From Blastocatellia bacterium (GTDB taxonomy: Bacteria; Acidobacteriota; Blastocatellia; Pyrinomonadales; Pyrinomonadaceae): a stretch of DNA of 64,000 nt. A program made the translations under genes and the position numbers. This document shows positions 50,574-60,258 of this stretch, piece after piece. Every line of letters begins with the position of its first letter. The stretch's first letter is position 1. The DNA is taken from positions 310,001 through 374,000 of the forward strand of contig PMSM01000013.1 of assembly GCA_003168335.1 (NCBI GenBank), in the 5' to 3' direction. The notes beneath the pieces are model-generated. The model ran no database searches and was not told where the DNA came from. It saw only the letters and a program-made list of their open reading frames with translations.

Positions 50574-53500
50574 ATGAATCAGCGTAACGAAATGCGGCTC
50601 AAGCTCGTAGTCATCCTGGCCCTAATTGTCGGCTCATGTGCGACGGTTTTGACTCGTGTTGATTCATCCGTGGCCAGTAGCTCAACCGGCAGTTCTCCGC
50701 TGTCCGCTAATGCCGCAGCCGCTGAAGCGCTCGAAGGCTGTCTGAAATGTCACGACAAGATCGAACCGATGCACAGGTTCGGCCCGACGGTGACTTTGGA
50801 CAATCTCGATCATGGCAAAGACGCTTTGGGTCTTACCTGTACAGCTTGTCACGGCGGCAATCCGATCGCGACCGAAAAGGAAGCGGCGCACGTGCGGCCG
50901 CGTTTCCCGCGCGAGTGGGAACAAAACGGAAAGTTCAAAATTCCTGAGAGGTCAGGACCACTGCTCGCCCGAGAGAGTCTCGAGTTTGTGCGCTTCATTA
51001 ATCCGGGCGACCTGCGCGTGTCGAACAAAACATGCGGCGGTGAGTGTCACAGCACCGAGACGAGTGCGGTGTCCAACAGCATGATGAGACACGGGGCGAT
51101 GCTTTGGGGCGCGGCCCTCTACAACAACGGCGGCTTTCCGATTAAGGACGCGAGCTTTGGCGAGAGTTACAGCGAAGACGGCGCGCCGCAGAAACTGATC
51201 CAGGTTCCGCAGCCAACTGCCGAGCAGCGCCGGACGAAGGGAGTGCTGTCGTTTCTCGATCCGCTTCCGCGTTGGGAAATTTCGCAACCAGGCAATGTCT
51301 TGCGCGTCTTTGAGCGCGGCGGCAAGCGCCGGCTGGAAGTGGGACTGCCCGATAAAGATGAAGATCCCGGCAAGCCTGACAAGGGACTAAGCACGCGCGG
51401 ACTGGGCACGGCGCAACGGACTGATCCGGTCTATCTGGGTTTGCAGAAGACGCGTCTGTTGGATCCGACGCTGAACTTTCTCGGCACGAACGATCACGGG
51501 GGTGATTATCGTTCGTCAGGATGCACGGCATGTCACGTCATCTATGCCAACGATCGTGATCCGCGGCACTCGGCCATCTACAGCGCGGCCGGAAATCGCG
51601 GCATGTCGCAATCCTCAGACGTAAGCATTCCCAAGAACGAGTCGGGCCATCCGATCAAACATCAGTTGACCAGCCGCATTCCGACTTCGCAGTGCATGAT
51701 CTGTCACATGCATCCGGGCGAAAACATGGTTGCGTCTTATCTCGGTCTGATTTGGTGGGACAACGAAACTGATGGCGACAGAATGTATCCGGCCGAGCAG
51801 CATGACCCGACGCAGTCTGAGGAGCAGAGAAAGCTCAACCGCAATCCTGAGGCGGCCAGCCTGCGCGGTTTGTGGTCGGAACCGGACTTTCTGAATAAAA
51901 CCGGAACGGCGGAATTCAACAACCGGCTGAAACGCACGCAGTTTGCCGACTTTCACGGGCATGGCTGGATATTTCGTCAGGTCTTCAAACGAGATCGGGA
52001 AGGGAACCTGCTCGACGCAAAGAATGCGATTGTCTCGCCTGACGATCCGGATCGATTCAAGAAAGCGGTCCATCTCAACGACATTCATCTCGAGAAAGGC
52101 ATGCAGTGCGTTGATTGCCACTTCCGGCAAGACGCGCACGGTAATGGCATTCTCTACAACGAACCGCGCGCTGCTATTGAGATTGGTTGCATTGATTGCC
52201 ACGGCTCGATTCGTGAGCGAGCGACCCTGGTCACTTCAGGGCCCGCTGCGGGGTTTGGCACAAAGGACGGCAAGTTCGCAGAGGTCCCTAAACGTAATCT
52301 CGCGACAATTCGCTTTCGCAGTCCGGAAGGTGATCGACAGTTGTTGTTTCAGCGCATAAGAAATGACTCGAAGCGAAAGGACGAGAACGGAAACGAGATC
52401 GCGCTGAAAGCCGGCGACGTCGTGCAGAATTCGATCGTGGTGCCGGGCCGCTGGTGGCGGGTGAAGCAGACCGCCGACACGATCAATCCGAATGCACCAC
52501 ACCCGGAAGACTACAGTATGAAGTCGCGCTATGCGAAGACGATGCGCACCGACAACGCGACCTGGGGCGACGTGCCCGCGGACGACAAACAGCTCGCCCA
52601 TCGCGATTCCAACATGACCTGCTTTGCGTGTCACTCGTCATGGATGACCAGTTGTTTTGGCTGCCATCTCTCGATGCAGGCGAATCGCAAAATGCCCAAT
52701 CGTCACAACGAAGGTGGCGACACCCGCAATTTCACCACCTATAACTATCAAGTCTTGCGCGACGATGTGTTTATGCTCGGCCGTGACGGCACGGTTACGG
52801 GCAATCGGATCGCGCCGGTGCGTTCTTCGAGCGCGGTCCTGGTCAGCTCGCAGAATCAAAATCGAGAGTGGATCTATTCGCAGCAGCAGACTGTTTCGGC
52901 GGAAGGTTTTTCGGGCCAGACTTTCAATACGCATGTGCCGCACACGGTCCGCGCGACCGAGACCAAAGGCTGCAGCGATTGTCACGTCTCAAAGCAGAAC
53001 GACAACAACGCCTGGATGGCCCAGACGCTCTTGCTGGGCACCAACTTCGTCAACTTCATGGGGCGATATGTCTACGTTGCGGCGGACGATGCACTCGCAG
53101 CAGTGGTCGCGACTGAGCGCACTGAACCGCAGGCCGTCATCGGCAGCACGCTGCATAAAATTGCTTATCCGGAGAACTATCGAAAATTTGTGAACGGCGG
53201 AGCCGAGCTGGGCGAAGCTTATGAGCACAAGGGCAATCCCCGCGTGTTGCAGGTGCAACTGCGTGGTGAGTACGCCTACGTGGCTGCGGGTGAAGGCGGC
53301 CTGCGCGTGTACGATGTCGCGCAGATCGATCAGAAGGGATTCTCAGAACGCATCACGACCGCGCCGGTTTCGCGTTTCGGACAGAAATTCTACGTCAAGA
53401 CAAAGTACGCGACGGCGGTGGCGGCGCCGTCGACTCTGGCTGTCGATCCGGCGCGCTGGCGGATGACTACCGATGGACAGATGGTTGATCCGGATCGCGC

Positions 53501-54572
53501 GCGACAATTGCCCGCCGACAAACTAGTCAACGAAGAACAGCCGATTCATTCGCTTTACGCTTATTTATATTTGGTTGATAAGTTCGAAGGATTGATTCTG
53601 GTGAACGCGGCCACGCTGCTGGATGGCGACCCGCTGAATAACTATCTGAAGCGCCAACTCGATCCAAACAAGTATGCTAACGGAGCGTTCAATCCTGACG
53701 GTGCGCTTACGGGAGCGAACAACATCGTCCTCGCGGGCGCCTACGCTTATATTACGACCGACCGTGAACTCGTAATCGTCAACCTCGACGATCCGCTTAA
53801 CCCAAAGATCACCGGTCGTATTGCCGCGCCGTTGCTCAAGCATCCGCGCGCGGTTGCGATTCAATTTAGGTACGGCTTTGTCGTCGATGACGATGGCCTG
53901 AAGGTCATTGATCTAACTGAGCCAGGGAGCGCGCGAGTGGTCGAAGGCGCGCTGGTGCCGCTGGCTGATGCGCGCGACGTGTACGCGGCGCGCACCTACG
54001 CCTACGTGGCCGACGGTAAGGACGGGATGGCGATTATTGATGTGAAGCTGCCGGAGAAACCGCGCAGCGTCCAAATTTACAGCGCGGGCGGTCAACTAAA
54101 CGATACGCGGCAGGTGAAGATCGCCATGACCAATGCGAGCCTGTTTGCCTACGTCGCTGACGGAAAAAATGGTTTGCGGATCGTGCAACTAACTTCTCCG
54201 GAGACGATGGCGACTTATGCCGGCTTCAGTCCGCGGCCTGAGCCGCAATTGATTGCCACCTTCAAAACAAAAGGTGCCGCGCTGGCTGTTTCCAAAGCTC
54301 TCGATCGTGATCGGGCCGTGGATGAGAGCGGTCACCAGATCGCCGTCTTTGGCCGGCGTGGCGCGCGACCATTTACGTTTGCGGAAATGCAGCGGACGCT
54401 CCGGACCAACGAAGGGCAGGGGCCATTATTTACCGTCACTGACGAGCCGACCACAGAGCCGCGCAACCCGAAAGCGGCTGGTCTTTCCAAGTCGGCCGCC
54501 CTCGTTGGCGTTTTGTCAGGACTGCTTCTCGCTGTCGCCGGTTGGCGGATGCGCGGACGCGGGTTGGGGTGA
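50574..54572 (+). CDS. Large multiheme cytochrome c with C-terminal LVIVD propeller
   Basis: A 1332-residue exported protein. A hydrophobic signal (about 8-25) contains VGSC, a possible lipobox. Nine CxxCH motifs lie between about residues 55 and 800 (CLKCH, CTACH, CTACH, CMICH, CVDCH, CIDCH, CFACH, CFGCH, CSDCH). A tenth candidate is noncanonical: Cys154-Gly-Gly-Glu-Cys158-His159, a CX3CH. From about 840 to 1240, repeats like [15 protein letters not shown] and [16 protein letters not shown] are LVIVD units of a beta-propeller. A C-terminal hydrophobic helix with basic end follows (about 1305-1330). Inferred role: surface or outer-membrane terminal electron carrier. ATG 50592 is an alternative start. 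Confidence 0.88.
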   Translation: MNQRNEMRLKLVVILALIVGSCATVLTRVDSSVASSSTGSSPLSANAAAAEALEGCLKCHDKIEPMHRFGPTVTLDNLDHGKDALGLTCTACHGGNPIATEKEAAHVRPRFPREWEQNGKFKIPERSGPLLARESLEFVRFINPGDLRVSNKTCGGECHSTETSAVSNSMMRHGAMLWGAALYNNGGFPIKDASFGESYSEDGAPQKLIQVPQPTAEQRRTKGVLSFLDPLPRWEISQPGNVLRVFERGGKRRLEVGLPDKDEDPGKPDKGLSTRGLGTAQRTDPVYLGLQKTRLLDPTLNFLGTNDHGGDYRSSGCTACHVIYANDRDPRHSAIYSAAGNRGMSQSSDVSIPKNESGHPIKHQLTSRIPTSQCMICHMHPGENMVASYLGLIWWDNETDGDRMYPAEQHDPTQSEEQRKLNRNPEAASLRGLWSEPDFLNKTGTAEFNNRLKRTQFADFHGHGWIFRQVFKRDREGNLLDAKNAIVSPDDPDRFKKAVHLNDIHLEKGMQCVDCHFRQDAHGNGILYNEPRAAIEIGCIDCHGSIRERATLVTSGPAAGFGTKDGKFAEVPKRNLATIRFRSPEGDRQLLFQRIRNDSKRKDENGNEIALKAGDVVQNSIVVPGRWWRVKQTADTINPNAPHPEDYSMKSRYAKTMRTDNATWGDVPADDKQLAHRDSNMTCFACHSSWMTSCFGCHLSMQANRKMPNRHNEGGDTRNFTTYNYQVLRDDVFMLGRDGTVTGNRIAPVRSSSAVLVSSQNQNREWIYSQQQTVSAEGFSGQTFNTHVPHTVRATETKGCSDCHVSKQNDNNAWMAQTLLLGTNFVNFMGRYVYVAADDALAAVVATERTEPQAVIGSTLHKIAYPENYRKFVNGGAELGEAYEHKGNPRVLQVQLRGEYAYVAAGEGGLRVYDVAQIDQKGFSERITTAPVSRFGQKFYVKTKYATAVAAPSTLAVDPARWRMTTDGQMVDPDRARQLPADKLVNEEQPIHSLYAYLYLVDKFEGLILVNAATLLDGDPLNNYLKRQLDPNKYANGAFNPDGALTGANNIVLAGAYAYITTDRELVIVNLDDPLNPKITGRIAAPLLKHPRAVAIQFRYGFVVDDDGLKVIDLTEPGSARVVEGALVPLADARDVYAARTYAYVADGKDGMAIIDVKLPEKPRSVQIYSAGGQLNDTRQVKIAMTNASLFAYVADGKNGLRIVQLTSPETMATYAGFSPRPEPQLIATFKTKGAALAVSKALDRDRAVDESGHQIAVFGRRGARPFTFAEMQRTLRTNEGQGPLFTVTDEPTTEPRNPKAAGLSKSAALVGVLSGLLLAVAGWRMRGRGLG

Positions 54573-54600
54573 TTTGCGATGAGTTTGAAATAAGACAAGC
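54573..54600. other. Start of 359-nt gap before LysW-like gene
   Basis: No gene is supported between 54573 and 54931. The gap is mostly a nested palindrome (next entry), then an AT-rich stretch with TTTTTTC and TTTTTAGCGAAAAAGG before the LysW-like gene. Confidence 0.5.
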
Positions 54601-54750
54601 CTCATTAGCATTTCACTTCAGTGAGGTGCCAGGCGAAGGGTGGTTTGATCTCAATAACCGTTTCTAACGGTTTTCGCGAAAAGCCGTTGAAACGGCTGAT
54701 AGTACCTCAGCGGATCTGTGGTCACCTCAGTGAAGTGAGGTGCTAATGAG
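54601..54750. repeat. Nested palindrome (cacttcagtgaggtg type)
   Basis: Outer arms CTCATTAGCATTTCACTTCA and TGAAGTGAGGTGCTAATGAG face each other across 150 nt. Internal hairpins are CACTTCAGTGAGGTG, AACCGTTTCTAACGGTT, AGCCGTTGAAACGGCT and CACCTCAGTGAAGTGAGGTG. Confidence 0.85.
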
Positions 54751-54918
54751 ATTTAGCCGACCCAGTGCCGCTAATGGCGCTTGCTAACTTTTTTCTTTTT
54801 AGCGAAAAAGGTTATTGCAAAATCAGTGGGGCTGCGGTTAGATTGACGGGCGGAGTAATTGAAAGATCTTAATGCGAGAGGCGCGCGCCGCCACGCGCCA
54901 GCATGCGAAATCTTCAGT

Positions 54919-54923
54919 GGAGG
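54919..54923 (+). promoter_or_regulatory. Ribosome binding site fixing the LysW-like start
   Basis: GGAGG lies 8 nt before the GTG at 54932, giving a protein that begins PTGTCPEC, as LysW proteins do. The upstream ATG at 54872 lacks such a site and adds 20 residues with no family match. Confidence 0.8.
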
Positions 54924-54931
54924 TAGAAGAA

Positions 54932-55117
54932 GTGCCGACCGGAACCTGTCCTGAATGCGATGCCGACGTCCACGTGGATCTTGATGCGGACAAAGGCGAC
55001 ATAGTTGATTGTGAAGAGTGTGGAGTGAACCTGGAACTCGTCGGCCTCGATCCTGTAGAACTGGACCTCGTCGAGGAAGAAGCGCTTGACGATGACGACG
55101 ATGAGGATGATTTCTGA
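54932..55117 (+). CDS. LysW-like carrier protein with atypical acidic tail
   Basis: A 61-residue zinc-ribbon protein resembling LysW, the amino-group carrier of lysine/arginine biosynthesis. Zinc cysteines are Cys6, Cys9, Cys27 and Cys30 (CPEC, CEEC), followed by the family's LELVGLDPVEL. Canonical LysW ends in EDWGE, whose last Glu is loaded with substrate. Here the tail is Asp-rich and ends in Phe, so normal loading is unlikely unless the tail is processed. No lysX, lysZ or similar genes are near. It may be a LysW-derived protein with another role. Confidence 0.78.
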   Translation: MPTGTCPECDADVHVDLDADKGDIVDCEECGVNLELVGLDPVELDLVEEEALDDDDDEDDF

Positions 55118-55120
55118 AGA

Positions 55121-55183
55121 ACAGTAGGCAGAAAGCAGAAAACAGCAACCGTGCGCTTCCAGGTTTTCTGCCTACTGCTTTCC
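55121..55183. repeat. Inverted repeat (aggcagaaagcag type), overlaps VWA stop
   Basis: ACAGTAGGCAGAAAGCAGAA faces GGTTTTCTGCCTACTGCTTT. The right arm contains the TAG stop of the VWA gene and its last codons. The same unit is found inside the DUF1175 gene. Confidence 0.78.
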
Positions 55184-56251
55184 AGCTTGATATCCCGGCC
55201 TGCTTGACCTCAGAGTCATCCCCCGCGGGCCTTCAATCGTAATCGCGTGGAACTTGCCATCATTCCGTTTATCACCTGGCGGGTAAAACCCCAGTGCATA
55301 AGCCGCTGCCACTTCTTCGGCGATAGCCCGAAACAGCGGTCCTAAATCCTTTTCGTTGGCATAGACACTTCGTCCGCCGGTCTTCTCCACCAGTCCGCTA
55401 ACGTCCAGCGGGGTCGGCAGCGGAGTCATCTGCGCGGACGCCAGCAGGTGTGTAAACGAGGGCATCGTGACCACGTAGACGCTCGCGTCCGCGGCGTTGG
55501 CGCGGTCGATCACGGTATCGGGTGAAACCGTATCGCCCACCGGAAAGCCGTCGGTGATGACTACGATGGCCCGCTTCATCAGCCGATGCTCGCGCGTGAG
55601 CGGCGCATGACGAACCAGCATTCGCACGGCGTCGTCGACCGCATCATAGGTGTGCGTGGACATGCCGTTAGGTTCGTGTGCCAGCCGGTCGAAGGCCCGA
55701 TCGAGTTTCTCGCGATCATTGGTGAAGGTCTGAATTGTCTTTACCCGCATGCCGAAGGTCATGACCGCGAAGACCGCTGGATGTTCGTCCAGGCGGCGCG
55801 AAAACTCGCGCATGGCATCGCTGACTCGCGCGACCTCTTCGGGCGTCATACTGCCAGAGAGATCAAGCGCGAACACGATCGCCACCGGACGCGGCGCGCC
55901 TTCGATCTTCTCAACCACAAAGGAAGCGATCGGTCGTTCGACGCCGTCTTCATAGAGCTTGAAATCTTCTTTCTTGAGGTTGCGCACCAGCCGGCCCTGC
56001 GCGTCCGTCACGGTGACGTCTACCGGGACCAGGTCTGTGTCGATCTTGATAATTTCCTGCGGCTCGCTTTCGGCCGGAAGGGCCCGGCGAGGGCGCTCCT
56101 TCTGCGAGTCGTCCTGGGCTGCGATTGAGATCGATGCCAGCGCCGTCAACATGAAAACGAGTAAGAGCTGGCCGGCCCGCCGGCGCAACACTCGATGACC
56201 AAACGGGAAGCACGGCCGTGGCGACTGGAATGAACTGGAGCGGGCTAACAT
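55172..56251 (-). CDS. Secreted VWFA-related domain protein
   Basis: A 359-residue exported protein of the VWFA-related type common in acidobacteria. ATG 56251 is chosen; the upstream frame adds 36 residues without protein character. A hydrophobic segment (about 28-44) gives export. Residues about 65-110 form a small beta domain (LVPVDVTVTDAQGRLVRNLKKEDF). The VWA domain begins at about 122 with an intact metal site, Asp130-x-Ser132-x-Ser134, plus VITDG later. Function is probably adhesion or metal-dependent protein binding. Its C-terminus (AGKQ and stop) is encoded by a dispersed repeat. Confidence 0.85.
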   Translation of the reverse strand: MLARSSSFQSPRPCFPFGHRVLRRRAGQLLLVFMLTALASISIAAQDDSQKERPRRALPAESEPQEIIKIDTDLVPVDVTVTDAQGRLVRNLKKEDFKLYEDGVERPIASFVVEKIEGAPRPVAIVFALDLSGSMTPEEVARVSDAMREFSRRLDEHPAVFAVMTFGMRVKTIQTFTNDREKLDRAFDRLAHEPNGMSTHTYDAVDDAVRMLVRHAPLTREHRLMKRAIVVITDGFPVGDTVSPDTVIDRANAADASVYVVTMPSFTHLLASAQMTPLPTPLDVSGLVEKTGGRSVYANEKDLGPLFRAIAEEVAAAYALGFYPPGDKRNDGKFHAITIEGPRGMTLRSSRPGYQAGKQ

Positions 56252-56410
56252 GATGTCGGGGCAATTATACGACCGAGACGATTTGCGCGCTACGTCTGCG
56301 CAGGCAACGCCGGCACGCCGGGAAGCGTCAGTTAATACGTAACGACCGGATGGTTCCACCTGGTAGCTGTGTAGCTTTTCATGTTAATTTCAAATCAAGG
56401 AAGCCGATAT

Positions 56411-57031
56411 ATGAGATTGATCAAAGCGAGTTCTGTAACCGTCCTGCTGCTGCTCCTCGCAGTTGCATGTTTGGCCCAGGATAAAACGAGCGGAGCAATC
56501 AAAGGCAAAGTGCGAGTTGAACAGGGATCGCCAGGCGGCGTAGCGGTGATCCTGACACAGAACGACCGGGAGGTTACGCGCGCAGCCACCGACAAGAGAG
56601 GCGATTTTGTGATCGCCCACATTGTCCCCGGACTTTACACGGTCACGTTTCGCAAACCGGGTCTGGCGGTCGGTTCGATTGCAAGCCTCGACGTGAAAGC
56701 CGGCAAGACTCGCGCCCTCCATGACCTCGTCCTGGGTATAGACGATGGCTCGATCGCTTTTCTTCGTGGCAGCGTATTCGCCGAATCGGGGCGCAGCGTT
56801 CCCGGAGTGCGGGTTGACCTCGTCAAAGTCATTGATGAGAACTCGGTGCAAAAGATCGATGCCCGGGTGACCGGCGAAACCGGCGAGTTTGTATTTCGGC
56901 TGTCTCCCGAGAAGGCGAAGTATCGGCTCACGGTGAAAGCGGACGGGGCACAACCTGTTTCAAAAGATGTCGAGGTCGACAGCGCGGCGGTCTACCGAGT
57001 GGCACTCACGCTTAAGCCAATGCCGAAATAG
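56411..57031 (+). CDS. Secreted protein with two carboxypeptidase-regulatory-like domains
   Basis: A 206-residue exported protein. ATG 56411 starts a good signal peptide (MRLIKASSVTVLLLLL, ending near CLAQ). Two transthyretin-like sandwiches follow: one at about 28-105 (IKGKVRVEQG, GDFVIAHIVPGLYTVTFRK) and one at about 115-205 (RGSVFAESGRSVPGVRVDLV, GEFVFRLSPEKAKYRLTVKADG). No catalytic residues are seen. Such domains often bind carbohydrate or protein. It is divergent from the VWA gene. Confidence 0.8.
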   Translation: MRLIKASSVTVLLLLLAVACLAQDKTSGAIKGKVRVEQGSPGGVAVILTQNDREVTRAATDKRGDFVIAHIVPGLYTVTFRKPGLAVGSIASLDVKAGKTRALHDLVLGIDDGSIAFLRGSVFAESGRSVPGVRVDLVKVIDENSVQKIDARVTGETGEFVFRLSPEKAKYRLTVKADGAQPVSKDVEVDSAAVYRVALTLKPMPK

Positions 57032-57190
57032 GGCCGACTTCTCAAAACTCCAGTACGCTGCTCGCGCCAGACTTCAGAAAAAACAGATTCTTAGTTGGAT
57101 AGAGATCGGCTTTGCGTTACGATGGGCCCATTCGCTAAGAATCCATCCTGGAGAGCGGTCCCTGGGGACTTGCTTTGAGAGTTAAGACTG

Positions 57191-57433
57191 GTGTCTGACA
57201 GGGAAGAGTTTCTAACTGCGCGGCAGCTCGCCGACGTTTTGCAGGTGAGCGAATCCACCGTGCGCCGGCTGGCCGCCAAACGCCGCATTCCTTCGGTGCG
57301 CCTTACTCCGCATATTATCCGTTTCCATCTGGATGCTGTGCGGGAAGCTTTGGACGTGCCGCGTGCTTCGAGTCCCCATCATTTGCAAACTGATGATGCG
57401 CAGTTGTCGTTTGAAGATTTGCGGTCGAGTTAG
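57191..57433 (+). CDS. Excisionase/MerR-type HTH DNA-binding protein
   Basis: An 80-residue protein with one winged HTH of the helix_turn_helix_17 / excisionase type: FLTARQLADVLQVSESTVRRLAAKRRIPSVRL, then IIRFHLDAVREAL. Such proteins are excisionase-like factors or small regulators. No integrase or phage gene is nearby, so a plain regulator is as likely. The start is GTG 57191. Weak promoter-like TTGGAT (57095) and TACGAT (57118) with 17-nt spacing lie upstream. Confidence 0.8.
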   Translation: MSDREEFLTARQLADVLQVSESTVRRLAAKRRIPSVRLTPHIIRFHLDAVREALDVPRASSPHHLQTDDAQLSFEDLRSS

Positions 57434-57444
57434 TCTGATATTTC

Positions 57445-57471
57445 AAATCTCAAATCTGAAATTTGAGATTT
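57445..57471. terminator. AT-rich hairpin between convergent genes
   Basis: AAATCTCAAAT, loop CTGAA, ATTTGAGATTT: a perfect 11-bp stem between the HTH gene and the convergent NTF2-like gene. It lacks a long T tract, so it is either a weak bidirectional terminator or another dispersed palindrome. Confidence 0.5.
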
Positions 57472-58042
57472 ACTTGCCTGGCGGCCGCCGCCCCAGAGGA
57501 ATTTCCACCCACTGTCCATTCTGATTAATGTAAGCGCGCGTTGGTTTGATCGGAAACTTGCGGGCGAAGGCAGGATTACTTTTCAAAAAGCGATCGATGG
57601 TCGCGCGATCGCCGGTGGCTACGCGCCAGCTTCCATCTTCCCGCACCAGGTACTGCTGCACGACTAACTTCCCGTCGGCATTAAAAGGTTGAGCGATGTG
57701 CGCGTACATGGTGGTATCGACCACCGCCAGGTTTCCCGACACGCTCACGCGACCAATCTCGATCCGCTCGAGTTGATACATGTTCCGCGTGTTCTGAAGC
57801 GCCTTAACGAAACGATCGCGCGTCATGCGTGAATGCGAAGACGACGGAAGGGAGTCGTAGAGCGCTTCGTATTGGCCGCCTTTGAGTTGATCAAAGATAC
57901 GTTGGACTGCGCTGCGCACTTCAGACTCATCCGATGGCGCGGCGCTGACTGTCGCCAGACTTACTGGCGCCATGAAGCTTAAGCAGCAAACCACGAGCAT
58001 CAGCGAGAGAATTAATAGCTTACTTTTTATCGGCTTCTTCAT
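57470..58042 (-). CDS. Secreted NTF2-like protein
   Basis: A 190-residue exported protein. ATG 58042 starts a signal peptide (about residues 7-35, ending near VSAA). The mature part (SEVRSAVQRIFDQLKGGQYEALYDSL, then LERIEIGRVSVSGNLAVVDTTMYAHI) has the helix-strand order of small NTF2/SnoaL-like domains; the match is by pattern only. Its start overlaps the preceding membrane-protein gene by 23 nt, so it is the last gene of the response-regulator operon. Confidence 0.7.
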   Translation of the reverse strand: MKKPIKSKLLILSLMLVVCCLSFMAPVSLATVSAAPSDESEVRSAVQRIFDQLKGGQYEALYDSLPSSSHSRMTRDRFVKALQNTRNMYQLERIEIGRVSVSGNLAVVDTTMYAHIAQPFNADGKLVVQQYLVREDGSWRVATGDRATIDRFLKSNPAFARKFPIKPTRAYINQNGQWVEIPLGRRPPGK

Positions 58043-58247
58043 GAGTTTCCTGCTCGTTTGATTCCTCTTCGGTCGCCGCAAGCTTTGCGTGCATCTGTAC
58101 GCGATAGCTCAGGAACCACGCGACAGCGCCCAGAGTTGCTGTAACGAAAGCGGCCGACACATTGTTCCGCCACAGGAACGCTCCCGCAATCGCTACCATT
58201 ACCGCCGCCAGCATGATCCAGATGCGTTCAGTCATAGTCGCGTTCAT
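58020..58247 (-). CDS. Small two-helix membrane protein
   Basis: A 75-residue protein from ATG 58247 with two hydrophobic segments (about 8-25 and 30-46) and a Glu-rich cytosolic tail. Its start overlaps the lipoprotein stop by 4 nt (ATGA) and its end overlaps the next gene by 23 nt, showing tight coupling. Function unknown. Confidence 0.72.
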   Translation of the reverse strand: MNATMTERIWIMLAAVMVAIAGAFLWRNNVSAAFVTATLGAVAWFLSYRVQMHAKLAATEEESNEQETHEEADKK

Positions 58248-58806
58248 TTCACTTCGACCGGAATCGTCGCGTTCACGGTCGCGGGTGGAAAGCATTTTTC
58301 GTTATCGCACGCCTGCACCTTGACGATGATTGGCAATGAAAGATGGGCTCCTTTACCAGGGTGAACATAGTTCACACTCGGGAGTTGAAGCGGTAGCGTG
58401 ATGGTCACATCGCCCTCGTAGACGGCTAATGGCTGCTCGGCGAAGGCAAACTTTTTCTTGATACCGGCGGGATAGACTGGCTTTCCAGTTACCAAAGGTT
58501 CGTCTGGATCGGCGCTATGTACCACTTCAGTGGCGATCAAATAAGAAAACGTCGCCGGGTTCGCGTTGATATGAAAGCCGGGCGAGATCAATAGATTAAC
58601 AACGGCGTTAGCAGAGCCGATGGCTGCGATTGACACTGGTGGCGTTGTGATTTTCACCACCTCGGCCGAAGATGAAATCCCAACCGGCGCGGGAGACGAA
58701 GACGGCCGATTACCGTTCGCGTCCGAGAGCGCGCCTCTATTGCATCCGATCAAAGTGGCAAAAGCGACAACAACGAACAGGCATAACCCAAAAGGAAAGG
58801 CTGGCT

Positions 58807-58810
<4 letters not shown>
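58244..58810 (-). CDS. DsbD N-terminal-like lipoprotein
   Basis: A 188-residue lipoprotein (lipobox LIGC, Cys23) whose mature part resembles the N-terminal periplasmic domain of DsbD/ScsB: GFHINANPATFSYLIATEV, then PLAVYEGDVTITLPLQL, and the late pair ACDNEKCFPP that corresponds to the redox cysteines. No membrane DsbD core is fused or adjacent, so it may receive reducing power from another protein or be only structural. It overlaps the response-regulator gene by 4 nt. Confidence 0.78.
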
Positions 58811-60153
<1,343 letters not shown>

Positions 60154-60161
60154 GATTGATT

Positions 60162-60184
60162 TGGAATGCGGTGACTGTCACCGC
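60162..60184. repeat. Palindrome family D, short copy
   Basis: TTGGAATGCGGTGACTGTCACCGC: one boundary and one hairpin of family D in the gap between kinase and regulator genes. Confidence 0.65.
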
Positions 60185-60203
60185 TCTTTTCGTTTCCCGA
60201 AAT

Positions 60204-60258
60204 GGCGGGCCGTAGCCCGTCTTTAAACGTCGCTTCTCTTGCGGTAGCCCGCCGCTAG
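60204..60258. repeat. REP family B pair, overlaps kinase stop codon
   Basis: GGCGGGCCGTAGCCCGTCTT plus AAAC, and the partner GCGGTAGCCCGCCGCTAGG. On the minus strand the TAG at 60257-60255 is the kinase stop, followed directly by CGGCGGGCTACCGC, as at speB. Confidence 0.85.

Noticed and set aside
54771-55148. 125-residue open frame opposite the LysW-like gene
   Set aside because: The LysW-like frame has four spaced cysteines and an ideal ribosome site.
57191-57433. Excisionase as a sign of a prophage or integrative element
   Set aside because: No integrase, att-like direct repeat or phage gene is nearby; excisionase-type HTH proteins are often plain regulators.
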